In this document: positions 29,613 to 40,009 of the stretch, piece by piece
Layout of the letters: every line of letters begins with the position of its first letter
Position numbering within the stretch: the stretch's first letter is position 1
Source: JAENVT01 sp963805445
Lineage (GTDB): Bacteria > Actinomycetota > Acidimicrobiia > Acidimicrobiales > Ilumatobacteraceae
Assembly (NCBI GenBank): GCA_963805445.1
Contig: CAWDUI010000019.1
Span: 23,581-87,580 of the forward strand
Direction: 5' to 3'
Length of the DNA stretch: 64,000 nt
Translations under genes and position numbers: made by a program
Notes under the pieces: model-generated
Databases searched by the model: none
What the model was told of the DNA's origin: nothing
The model's input: only the letters and a program-made list of their open reading frames with translations

Positions 29613-30553
29613 CTAGACGAGCGCGGCCGAGCGGGAACGCCTCCGTACCCACGTGGACGCCTGGCTGCTTCGGCCCCTGCAGCGCAATCACGTCGCGGAG
29701 CACGGCCAGCAGCACCCGAGTCGGGATGCCCGGCGCCGGGCGCCGCCGCTGCACCCATCCGACGACACGGCGAGGCAGCTCGGGGACCTGCACGCGGTGA
29801 AAGTCGCCCTTCAGCCAGCGCGGGACCGACGTGGCGGGAACAATCGCCGGGCCGTAGCCCTCGAAGGCCAGTGAGGCCATCAGTCGAACGCCGTCGATCT
29901 CCGCCTGTGCCTGCAACTCCACGTCGGCCGCAGCCGCGGCGCGATCGATGATCCGCCGCAGCGCTGTGCCGCACGGTGGCAACAGCAGCGGGATCTTGGC
30001 GAGATCCTTCAACGACACCGACTGGCATCCGGCGAGCCCGAACCGGCTATGAGCCAGCAGCAGGAGGTCCTCGGCGAACAGCGGCGTCGACCTGCAGTTC
30101 GGGCTCGTCGATCGGCAGGTGCAAGATGGCGGCATCGATCTGTGACGCCTGCAGGCGGGGGAGCAGGCTGCTGGTGTTGCCCTCGTGGATGGTGACGTGC
30201 ACCCCGGGATGGGCGCGGGTGACCTCGCCGAGCAGCTGCGGGAGCAGCCAGCGCGCCGTCGTGCCAATGACGCCGAGACGTGAGTCGCCGGTGACCTCGT
30301 TACCCCGCGACGCCATCTCGGCGGCCAGATCTTCCAGCTCGTGCAGGATTCGCCGGGCTCGATCGACCACGATCACGCCCTCGTCGGTCGAACCCCCCCG
30401 TTGGCGGTCGACCAGGATCACGCCGAGCTCGCGCTCCAGGCGGGCGACGTGGCCACTGACGTTGGATTGCACGGTGTAGAGGGCACGAGCGGCTGCCGAG
30501 AACGAGCCGTGATCGGCGATCGCCACGAGCGTGGAGAGCTGGCGGAGATCCAT
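29613..30553 (-). CDS. LysR-family transcriptional regulator (frameshifts)
   Basis: About 310 residues from ATG 30553. The N-terminal winged helix is clear: MDLRQLSTLVAIADHGSFSA, ALYTVQSNVSGHVARLE. The effector domain follows (DSRLGVIGTTARWLLPQLL; LPIDEPELQVDAALFAEDLL; LPPCGTALRRIIDRAAAAA; MASLAFEGYGPAIVPA). Shifts near 30085 and just before the TAG at 29613. It lies directly upstream of, and in the same direction as, the carboxyltransferase gene, so it likely controls that gene; LysR proteins usually also regulate their own promoter, here facing the 6C RNA. Confidence 0.82.
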
Positions 30554-30587
30554 CTCGAAAATGATATCGAGTATCTTGCAATACAGC

Positions 30588-30616
30588 TTGAAAGATCACT
30601 CGTTCACGTGCATACT
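30588..30616 (+). promoter_or_regulatory. Sigma-70-type promoter of the 6C-like RNA
   Basis: TTGAAA at 30588-30593 and CATACT at 30611-30616 with an exact 17-bp spacer. The predicted start (about 30622) is just before the first hairpin of the RNA. It lies in the 209-bp gap between the divergent LysR and HAD-PlsC genes. Confidence 0.55.
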
Positions 30617-30621
30617 TTCAC

Positions 30622-30745
30622 ATGTAGTCGAACGGTACCCACCCCCAATTGGTGCCGTTCGAACGAACCCCCCAATGTGGTTCCCCCAATCACAGGGTTC
30701 TGGTTGAGAGACCCCGCTTCCCCCAAGCGGGGTTTCTCCCGTTTT
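30622..30745 (+). ncRNA. 6C-type small RNA with C-rich loops and terminator
   Basis: Three hairpins follow one another. Hairpin 1: tcgaacggtacc (30628-30639) pairs with ggtgccgttcga (30651-30662), one G-U, loop cacccccaatt. Hairpin 2: gaacc / ggttc (30665-30683), loop ccccaatgt. Hairpin 3: accccgctt / aagcggggt (30711-30733), loop ccccc, then a T-rich tail ttctcccgtttt, an intrinsic terminator. Repeated CCCCCAAT single strands and C-only loops are the mark of the actinobacterial 6C RNA class (B11 in Mycobacterium tuberculosis), a trans-acting RNA whose loops pair with G-rich ribosome sites. The gene downstream is a HAD phosphatase fusion, in keeping with the mycobacterial neighbourhood as I recall it. 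Alternative: an attenuated leader. Confidence 0.72.
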
Positions 30746-30762
30746 GGCGTACAGTCGCGTTG

Positions 30763-32202
30763 ATGACGAGCAGTTCCGGCGCAGCATTCTTCGATCTCGA
30801 TCGCACCCTGCTGGCCGGCGCATCCGGCAGTGGTGTTCTCGGCGGCGATGAAAGAGGCTGGTCTGGTCAGCCGCTCGATCCCGGGTGAGGGGCTGGTCTA
30901 CCGGCTGTTCAACACGATCGGCGAGACGCTGCCGTCGATGGCGCTGGCACGCCAGGGCGTGGCCCTGGCCAAGGGCAAGTCACGCGAGGCCGTGCAGATG
31001 GCTGCGGCGATCGCCGCCGAACGGCTGCTGGAGATGGTGCAGCCAATGGCCGCCCGCGCTGTTCGACGAGCACCGCGCTGCCGGCCGGCCAGTGGTGATG
31101 GCCACCACAACGCCACACGACATGGTCAAGCCGTTGGCCGATCTTCTCGGCCTGGACGGCGTGATCGCGACCCAGTACGGCGTCGACGAAGACGGCACGC
31201 TACAACGGCACGCTGGTCGGACCCTTCGTCTGGAGTGCGGGCAAGCTTGCCGCGGTGCGCACCTGGGCCGAAGAGCACGACGTCGACCTGGCCCACAGCT
31301 ACGCATACAGCGACAGCTACTACGACACGCCGTTGCTCGCTGCCGTGGGACACCCCTTCGTCGTCAACCCTGATCCTCGGATGGCGGTGATGGCTGCCGC
31401 GCGTCGGTGGCCGACGATCGATCTCTCCGCAGGAGGTGGTGGCATGGCCAAGATTCCCATGGTCAACTTGGAGATCCAGCGATTGGCCTTGAGCTTCACG
31501 CACCCGTTGTTCTTCCCGTACGCCAAGTTCGACATCGACGGCATCGAGCACATACCCACCACCGGTCCGGCGATCATCGTCGGCAACCACCGCAGTTACT
31601 TCGACCCGGTTGCGATGGCGGTCACGATCGCCCGCACAGATCGCACCGTACGGTTCCTGGGGAAGAAGGAGGTGTTCGATGCGCCGATCGTCGGTCAGAT
31701 CGCGGCGGCGATGGGCGGCATCCGTGTCGATCGCGGCACTGGCAGCGACGAGCCCTTGCAGGCGGCCGCCGAAGCGCTGGAGGCGGGCGACATGGTGGCG
31801 GTCATGCCCCAGGGCACGATCCCGCGCGGCAAGGCGTTCTACGACCCCGGGTTGAAGGGTCGCTGGGGGGCCGCTCGGCTCGCCGCCATGACCGGGGCTC
31901 CGGTGATCCCGATCGGTCTGTGGGGCACCGAGAAGGTGTGGCCGCGATCGGCCCGTCTCCCCAGCGTGCTGAACATCGTCAATCCGCCGTTGATCACCGT
32001 TCGAGTCGGGCCGCCGGTGCCGCTGAAGTATCAGAGCCCCGACGCCGACACGAAGCGGATCATGAAGGCGCTGATGGATCTGCTGCCGCCCGAGAGCCGG
32101 GTCAAGCGCGAGCCGAGCGCCGAGGAGATTGCCGCGGCGCTGCCGCATGGTTACAAGGGCGATGTCGACGCCGAGTCGCGGCGTCGGCCCGGCGTGGATT
32201 GA
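30763..32202 (+). CDS. HAD phosphatase fused to 1-acylglycerol-3-phosphate acyltransferase (frameshifts)
   Basis: About 480 residues from ATG 30763; TACAGT at 30750-30755 suggests a leaderless transcript. Residues about 1-240 are a HAD subfamily IB phosphatase (motif I AAFFDLDRTLLAG; RPVVMATTTPHDMVKPL; SYAYSDSYYDTPLLAAVG). Residues about 245-480 are a PlsC domain with NHRSYFDPVAM (the HX4D motif) and VMPQGTIPRGKAF. Such two-domain proteins are known in actinobacteria and act in phospholipid or triacylglycerol synthesis. Shifts near 30825, 31060 and 31205 fall in the HAD part only. It ends 10 nt before the convergent patatin gene, and two more lipid genes lie beyond. Confidence 0.88.
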
Positions 32203-32212
32203 GCCGCAGCGC

Positions 32213-33192
32213 TCACCCGATCCCGCCGAGGACCGCCAGGCGCGCTCGGGTGTCGGCCCGGGCGAGTCGGTCGAAGGGTCGACTCGTGAACGTGACGAGC
32301 GACGGGACCGCGTTGAGTCGGGTCCATGGCGTTCGGTCCCATCACTTGCACGTCGGCCTCTGTCGGTTGGAATGCAACGACCGGCACATGGCGGCGACGA
32401 AGACGCAGGGTCTCCGCGTCGAGCAGCGCGCCAGACCATCGTCGCACCATCGATGCCGGTGATCCGCTGATTCGGCGGCCGGTCATCGACATCGGCGAAC
32501 TGACCACGACGAGATCGAGTTCCTCACCGATCAGTACGTCGGCATTCGTCGGGGAGTGCACGCCACCATCCACGAACAGCTCAGCATCGACGGTCACCGG
32601 GCTGAAGAAACCGGGGATCGCACATGACGCGGCGACCGCATCGGGGAGCGGTGGCTTTGGGTCGTGCTTTCCGAACGCAAACCTGCGGCCGTCGTCTTGG
32701 CGCACAGCGCACAGCCACAGCGCTTTGTCAGGCCAGTCGTCGGGGAACAGGCCGGCAATCGTGTCGGAGATCATGGCGGTGCTGACCTGGCCATCGGGGA
32801 TGAGGCTCGACAGAAGTGCCCACGGCGTCGCCGCGAACGGACGTGTCGCGATACGCGTCAGCACGGCGGCGATCTCGGCGGGTCGTCGGCCGCGCAGCGC
32901 CGGGCGCAGCGGAGGAGGTCGCCGGGCAGGACCGACGTTGCGCATCAGGAGCGAGCCCTCCGGTGACAGCGTGCGGTCCTCGTACGCGGGCGAGAAGATC
33001 CGCCGCGGAGAGCCCGGCGCGCAGCGACGCAGCAGCGATCGAACCGGCCGACGTGCCGACAATGATCGTCGCCTTTCGCGGGTCCCAACCCAGCCCGGCC
33101 TGCAACGCGCTCAGCACCCCGGCATGGAAAGCGCCACCGGTGACTCCACCCGCGCCGAGGACCAAGCCAATTCGGGCCGGTTGCTCGCTCAC
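32213..33192 (-). CDS. Patatin-like phospholipase (frameshifts)
   Basis: About 326 residues from GTG 33192 (SEQPARIGLVLGAGGVTGGA). The patatin signatures are complete: oxyanion loop GAGGVTGGAFHAGVL, nucleophile elbow VGTSAGSIAA and the catalytic Asp in LFVDGGVHSPTNAD. It would hydrolyse acyl esters of lipids. Shifts near 33000 and near 32288; correcting the second gives the end RLAVLGGIG with TGA at 32213. Last of a run with the DUF1295 and acyltransferase genes, separated from the former by a 124-bp gap holding the dispersed repeat. Confidence 0.85.
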
Positions 33193-33260
33193 GCTCGCCA
33201 GTCTCCCACGCCTCCGCCATCGCTCCGCCGCCGTACCGGTCGCCTCCCACGGCGCGGACG

Positions 33261-33295
33261 ATGTGAGTACGCCCAGTACCGGAATCGCGCCCGAC
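33261..33295 (-). repeat. Intergenic dispersed element, copy 2
   Basis: Read on the minus strand this 35-mer begins gtcgggcgcgattccgg and ends gtactcacat; 28 of 35 bases equal 10146-10180. It lies between the DUF1295 stop (33317) and the patatin start (33192), the same kind of position as copy 1. It lacks the second inverted arm. Confidence 0.65.
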
Positions 33296-33316
33296 CGGCT
33301 GGACGCTGCGCTGGGG

Positions 33317-34098
33317 TCAGCGACGTTTCGGGTGGTCTGGGGATGAACGGTGAGGTGGTCGCCACGTACTGCTCGTAGCCGGCACGGCGCTTGACCAGTG
33401 ATTTCTCCAGCAACGTCACCCCGCTGACGCGGCGCAACAGCACCGTCATCGCCACAGCACCGATCAGGCCCCACCGACCGACCGTGGTCTCGGCGGCGAC
33501 CAGGGCAATTCCCCACCACACGCATGCGTCTCCGAAGTAGTTGGGGTGGCGCGTGTAGCGCCACAGGCCCTGGTTCATCACGGTGCCGGCGTTGTCGGGA
33601 TCGCGCTTGAAGCGGGCCAGTTGGGCGTCGCCGACGACCTCGAAGAACAGTCCGATCCCCCACACCGCGATGCCGACCCAGGCGAGAGCGCCGAGCTTTG
33701 GGATCGACCTTCGACTGGCCGAGTTGCACTGGCAGCGACACGATCCACATCAACGCTCCCTGCAGGGCGAACACCGTGCCGAGGCTGATCAGCGGGAAGC
33801 GTGGCCCCCATCGTTTGCGCATCGCCCGATATCGGTAGTCCTCACCCTTGCCGTGATTGCGGGAGTACAGGTATGCGGCGAGCCGCAGGCCCCACAGGGT
33901 CGTCATCGCCACGAGCAGGCGTTGCCGGTCAACGTTGCCGTCGACGCGGGCCCGCACCGCCCAGGCCACCATCACGAAGCCGAGACCCCAGCCGACATCG
34001 ACGATCGAGGCGTTCTTCACAGCCAGGCTCAGGCACCACATGGCGAGCATGAACACGCCGATCGTCACGGCCGCCGTGATCATTGCCGTCGAACTCAT
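33317..34098 (-). CDS. DUF1295 membrane protein, steroid 5-alpha-reductase-like (frameshifts)
   Basis: About 260 residues from ATG 34098. Six or seven hydrophobic helices; the C-terminal signature of the steroid reductase/isoprenylcysteine methyltransferase superfamily is plain: GLWRYTRHPNYFGDACVWWG and a C-terminal EKSLVKRRAGYEQYVATTSP. Members use NADPH or methyl donors on lipid substrates in the membrane. One shift near 33690; an extra G near 33327 hides the natural end FIPRPPKRR. Its ATG overlaps the stop of the acyltransferase gene upstream (ATGA), so the two are coupled. Confidence 0.83.
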
Positions 34099-35108
34099 CG
34101 CTGTTCTTCCTCGAGCATCATGTGCACATCATGGTCGGCTCGGATCCAGATGGCATCGATCCACTCGGTGAAGGCGGGCCCCGACGGCACGTCGGCACGC
34201 GGGATGCGGCGAGCCCTGAAGCGCACGGGCGGCGGCTTGTGGGCGAGGTGACGCAAGATGCCACCGAACGTGTCGAGGCCATCGAACCCCGTGTGCCAGC
34301 CGATCACCACGTCGGCGTCGGGACTCCCGGCGATCAGCGCGGCCGAGCCCGCCGGCCGCGGCGGGAGAAGGTGCTGCAGCGACTGCAGGCGCTCGGCGCG
34401 TGCCGGATCGCGCACGCCCAGCTTGCCCATCACCTGCTCGCGCTTGGCCGGCGACGCACGCGTTCCCTCGGGAAAGATCACGGCGATGTCGTCGCGACCC
34501 ATGCCGGTCGACAATCGGGTGAGCGACTCCAACTCCGCCTGCGAGTCGATCGCCTGTCGGTCCAGGAAGTGGTTCGGGAGGCGATTGCCGACGATGTCCA
34601 GGCAGGGATCGGCGAGCAACTCGCGCTTCAGCACATAGCGGGGATGGAGGCCTGCCAGTGAGGTGACCACCCATGCGCTGACGAGGGAATCGGCGAGGCT
34701 GGCATGCCGGCACAGCAAGACTGCGGGACCCGGACTGATTTGGTCGACGTTCTCGGCGATGACCTCGATGCCGGTTGTAGCCCGCAGCACGCCCAACACG
34801 TTGGCCGCCCACCACGTTTGCAGCCGGAAGTGGATGCCACGGTTGTTGCGTTGCCCGGCGAGCCACAACCCGAAAGCCAGCAGCACGCTGGCCGACTCGA
34901 GCCAGGCCCACCCGAGTGCGAAGAGCAGGAGCCGAACGATCGGCAGTCGCACGCGGCCGCGGACGAGATCGGCCGCAGCGCCGATCGGCATCCACAGTGG
35001 CAACAAGATCAGCAGTCCAACAGCGCCAATCCACAGACCGGTGATGCTGACGGCCCGCCGGACAATCGTCGACACGACACCGACCCTACTGCCGGTGCTG
35101 GTCGACAC
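34095..35108 (-). CDS. 1-acyl-sn-glycerol-3-phosphate acyltransferase-like protein
   Basis: 337 residues from GTG 35108, no shift. One or two N-terminal hydrophobic helices (ITGLWIGAVGLLILLPLWM; LLFALGWAWLESASVLLAFG) anchor the enzyme; the acyltransferase motif is RHASLADSL (HX4D) and the glycerophosphate motif is VIFPEGTRASPAK. It esterifies lysophosphatidate or a related lysolipid at the inner membrane face. First gene of the acyltransferase, DUF1295, patatin series. Divergent from the desaturase gene over 64 bp. Confidence 0.87.
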   Translation of the reverse strand: MSTSTGSRVGVVSTIVRRAVSITGLWIGAVGLLILLPLWMPIGAAADLVRGRVRLPIVRLLLFALGWAWLESASVLLAFGLWLAGQRNNRGIHFRLQTWWAANVLGVLRATTGIEVIAENVDQISPGPAVLLCRHASLADSLVSAWVVTSLAGLHPRYVLKRELLADPCLDIVGNRLPNHFLDRQAIDSQAELESLTRLSTGMGRDDIAVIFPEGTRASPAKREQVMGKLGVRDPARAERLQSLQHLLPPRPAGSAALIAGSPDADVVIGWHTGFDGLDTFGGILRHLAHKPPPVRFRARRIPRADVPSGPAFTEWIDAIWIRADHDVHMMLEEEQR

Positions 35109-35134
35109 TCCCGAATCGCCAACGTCGAAGCGGT

Positions 35135-35164
35135 CTACCTACTGGTCGGTAGGGGCGTTATAAT
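35135..35164 (+). promoter_or_regulatory. Desaturase promoter with overlapping palindrome
   Basis: A perfect TATAAT lies at 35159-35164, 8 nt before the ATG at 35173, so the transcript is probably leaderless. The 18-mer CTACCTACTGGTCGGTAG at 35135-35152 is an imperfect palindrome (7 of 9 pairs) across the -35 region and resembles TetR-family operators. No TetR gene is adjacent; the window's TetR-SnoaL protein is at 42 kb. Confidence 0.6.
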
Positions 35165-35172
35165 GCGCCGCG

Positions 35173-36105
35173 ATGAATGACACGGCCCTGCTCACCGAAC
35201 TCACCGAGGTCGCCGAGCGGTTGACGGCTCGACACTACGAGACCTGCAAGCCGTGGTATCCCCACGAGTTCGTGCCCTGGAGCATGGGTCGTGACTTCGC
35301 TGCCGAGTCGTCCTGGGACGCCGACGAGATGCCGCTGCCCGACTCGCTGCGCAGCGCCTTGTTCGTCAACCTGCTGACCGAAGACAACTTGCCGTACTAC
35401 TTCCAGACCATCGATCGGATGTTCGGGCGCAAGGGGATCTGGCGCGAGTGGTCGCACCGGTGGACTGCCGAAGAGGCCCGCCACTCGATTGCCCTGCGCG
35501 ACTTCATGACCGTGACCCGGATGCTCGATCCGAGGACGCTCGAGGACGGCCGCATGTCGCAGATGTCGGGTGGGCAGGTCCCGGATCCGACGTCAGCCGT
35601 TGACGGGTTCGTCTACGTCGCGCTGCAGGAGTTGGCCACGCGTATCGCCCACCGCAACACCGGCCGGGCACTTCGCGAGCAACTCCCTGATCACCCCGCC
35701 GGTGAGGCGGGATATGAGCTCATCAGCCGTGTCGCCGCCGATGAGAACTTCCATTTCTTGTTCTACCGCGACCTCACCTCAGCGGCGCTCGAGATCGCCC
35801 CGTCACTCGTCGTGCCGGCGATCGAGCGCCAGGTCCGCGAGTTCGAGATGCCCGGTACCGGGATCCCGGGCTTCAAGCGGCACGCTCAGGCGATCGCCAA
35901 CGCCGGGCTGTACAACCTGCTGCAGCACCACGAGCAGATCCTCGAGCCGGTCGTGATGAAGTGGTGGAAGGTCGAGTCGCTGCAAGGCCTGACCGCAGAG
36001 GCCGAGCAGGCACGCGAGGCGCTGATTCGCCAGGTCCACCGAATCGGCACGGCTGCCCGCCGGCTTGCCGATCGTGCCCGCGAGACCGCTGAACCGCCAG
36101 ACTGA
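35173..36105 (+). CDS. desA: Acyl-ACP desaturase (type 2 fatty acid desaturase)
   Basis: 310 residues, intact. The soluble diiron desaturase family (mycobacterial DesA1/DesA2, plant stearoyl-ACP desaturase) is clear from the four metal helices: LTEDNLPYYFQTID, WTAEEARHSIALRDF (ExxH), YVALQELATRIAHRN and VAADENFHFLFYRD (ExxH). It introduces a double bond into acyl chains on ACP using oxygen and ferredoxin. Start chosen at the ATG 8 nt after a perfect -10. Its neighbours are two acyltransferases, a patatin and a DUF1295 protein, a membrane-lipid remodelling setting. Confidence 0.92.
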   Translation: MNDTALLTELTEVAERLTARHYETCKPWYPHEFVPWSMGRDFAAESSWDADEMPLPDSLRSALFVNLLTEDNLPYYFQTIDRMFGRKGIWREWSHRWTAEEARHSIALRDFMTVTRMLDPRTLEDGRMSQMSGGQVPDPTSAVDGFVYVALQELATRIAHRNTGRALREQLPDHPAGEAGYELISRVAADENFHFLFYRDLTSAALEIAPSLVVPAIERQVREFEMPGTGIPGFKRHAQAIANAGLYNLLQHHEQILEPVVMKWWKVESLQGLTAEAEQAREALIRQVHRIGTAARRLADRARETAEPPD

Positions 36106-36170
36106 CCCTCGTAGAGCGCAAGGCCGAGATCACCGGCACCCGCTCGGTGCGCCCTTCCTGATTCTCCCGA

Positions 36171-36823
36171 TCAGGTCAGCGGTTCGCCGTCGAAGCGATC
36201 GACCGTCGTGAAGGCATCGACCTCGCCCCGACGCAGCTTTGTGTTCTGGTGCGTCGGGTGTCCGAGGAAGATCGTGGCCGCGAGTGCGTGACCCTCGGGC
36301 AAGCCGAGGTCGGGCGCCGCAGTCGCCTCGGCTCGCGACAGGAACGTCGTCATCACGCCGCCGAGTCCGCGGGCACGTGCCGCGAGCAGGATGCTCCACA
36401 CGAACGGATACATCGAGGCGCCGCCGGTGATCGGTGGCCGGTCGAGGTTGCCGTCCATCATCGCGATCTTGTTGAGGTCCGCGGCCAGTGCCAGCACGAC
36501 CGGAACCTGTTCGATCTTGTCGAGCAGCGGGTTCGGCGACTCGATGCGGCGCATGACCGGACGACACGCCGAACGCAAACGGCGTGCGAGTCGGATCGGA
36601 GCTTTCGCCGAGATATTCCTGCCACACCGCAGTCATCAACTCGGCCAGATGGCGGCGGAGGGCAGGGTCCTTGACCACCGCGACGCGCCACGGCTGCCGA
36701 TTCCCGCCGCTCGGGGCGAACCGCGCATCGTCGAGGACCGCGCGCGACCGTTGCATCGTCGATCGGCTGATCGGTGAACTCCCGAGTTGCCCCGGTGGTG
36801 CGCAGCGCCTCGAGCAGGTCCAT
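36171..36823 (-). CDS. Nitroreductase-family flavoprotein (frameshifts)
   Basis: About 217 residues from ATG 36823 (MDLLEALRTTGATREFTDQP). FMN-binding blocks: RAVLDDARFAPSGGNRQPW and the C-terminal GLGGVMTTFLSRAEA with LPEGHALAATIFLGHP. It would reduce nitro compounds, quinones or flavins with NAD(P)H. Shifts near 36735 and 36570. The start codon abuts the aconitase stop (36824) with no gap, so it is downstream in the same transcript; a functional link to aconitase is not obvious. Confidence 0.83.
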
Positions 36824-39121
<2,298 letters not shown>

Positions 39122-39153
39122 GTGGTTGCTCCTTGCAATTCGTGCAGATGTAG

Positions 39154-39170
39154 ACAAGCATAATACAAGT
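39154..39170 (+). promoter_or_regulatory. Putative operator between aconitase and GntR gene (ACAAG-N4-ATACAAGT)
   Basis: ACAAG at 39154-39158 and ATACAAGT at 39163-39170, identical in sequence and spacing to 15685-15701 before icd. CATAAT (39159-39164) is a -10 candidate for the regulator and TATTAT on the opposite strand (39165-39160) one for aconitase, so a protein bound here would block both. Confidence 0.6.
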
Positions 39171-39199
39171 GAAACGCCTCGCGGAAGCCCCCACCTGAC

Positions 39200-39925
39200 G
39201 TGCGCACGATTCGATATCAAGAGATCGCCCAGGTGCTGCGCGAACGGATCTCGGTGGTCGGAGCCGGCCACGTGCTGCCGAGTGAGAGCGATCTCTCCGC
39301 TGAGTTCGGTGTCAGCCGGGTCACGGTGCGCCGGGCTCTCGAGACGTTGCGCGACGAGCGTCTCGTCGAGTCCCGCCAGGGGTTCGGTTGGTTCTCGGCC
39401 ACGGCGCCGCTCCAACAGCGTCTGACCCAATTGGAGACGATCGAGCAACAGTTGGAGGAGCGGGGCATCCGTCCGCAACGCCAGATCATCGAGTTCGCGT
39501 TCGTGGCCGCGCCGGCCCACGTGGCCGAGCGGCTGCGCTGCGAACAGGTCTTGCGCGTGAAGCGGGTCAACCGCGCCGACGGGGATCCCTTCGCAGTCGT
39601 CACGGTGTGGTGCCCTGCCGAGCTGGGACAGAGCATGAGTCGCCGCGACGTCGAGCGCCGGCCGTTCTACGAGCTGCTGGGAATCGCACTGCGCGGCGCC
39701 ACGCAGACCATCGGCGCAGCATCGGCCAACGCGCAGGACGCGGCGCTGCTGGAGGTGCCCGTGGGTAGCCCGGTCCTGCGCTGCGAGCGATTGACGACCA
39801 GCACATCCGGCGAGCCGATCCTGCTCAGCGAGCACATCTTCCCCGCCCATCGCACGGAGTTCGTGGTCGACCTGCCGTTGGCCGAGCCGTCGACCACACC
39901 AACGGGGCTGCGGCTGGTCGACTAG
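39200..39925 (+). CDS. GntR-family regulator with UTRA domain (HutC type)
   Basis: 241 residues from GTG 39200, intact. Residues 1-70 are the winged helix (IRYQEIAQVLRERISV; LPSESDLSAEFGVSRVTVRR); the rest is a UTRA ligand domain (QLEERGIRPQRQIIEFAF; FYELLGIALRGATQTIGAAS; GEPILLSEHIFPAHRTEF). HutC-type regulators bind small metabolites and usually repress neighbouring operons. Divergent from aconitase, with a direct-repeat box in the shared promoter. TCA-cycle control is my inference; the best known HutC members regulate histidine, amino-sugar or fatty-acid genes. Confidence 0.9.
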   Translation: MRTIRYQEIAQVLRERISVVGAGHVLPSESDLSAEFGVSRVTVRRALETLRDERLVESRQGFGWFSATAPLQQRLTQLETIEQQLEERGIRPQRQIIEFAFVAAPAHVAERLRCEQVLRVKRVNRADGDPFAVVTVWCPAELGQSMSRRDVERRPFYELLGIALRGATQTIGAASANAQDAALLEVPVGSPVLRCERLTTSTSGEPILLSEHIFPAHRTEFVVDLPLAEPSTTPTGLRLVD

Positions 39926-40009
39926 CGCGTCGTAGTCCAGTTTCCAGCGGTACATGCCCGCGTGTCTGCGAGCGGGTCGCGGTGCCGCGCGATCTGCAAC
40001 ACTCGGCAC

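Noticed and set aside
30562..30592. Third ACAAG-type box (caag repeats) upstream of the LysR gene
   Set aside because: Spacing and flanks differ from the icd/aconitase box, and only the CAAG cores match, which is expected by chance.
30622..30690. Possible tRNA because of gttcgaac and stacked stems
   Set aside because: No acceptor, D or anticodon stem can be drawn; the C-rich loops and terminal terminator fit a 6C RNA instead.
31126..32439. 437-codon minus-strand frame opposite the HAD-PlsC gene
   Set aside because: The plus frame carries intact acyltransferase motifs; the minus product is Arg/His-rich noise.
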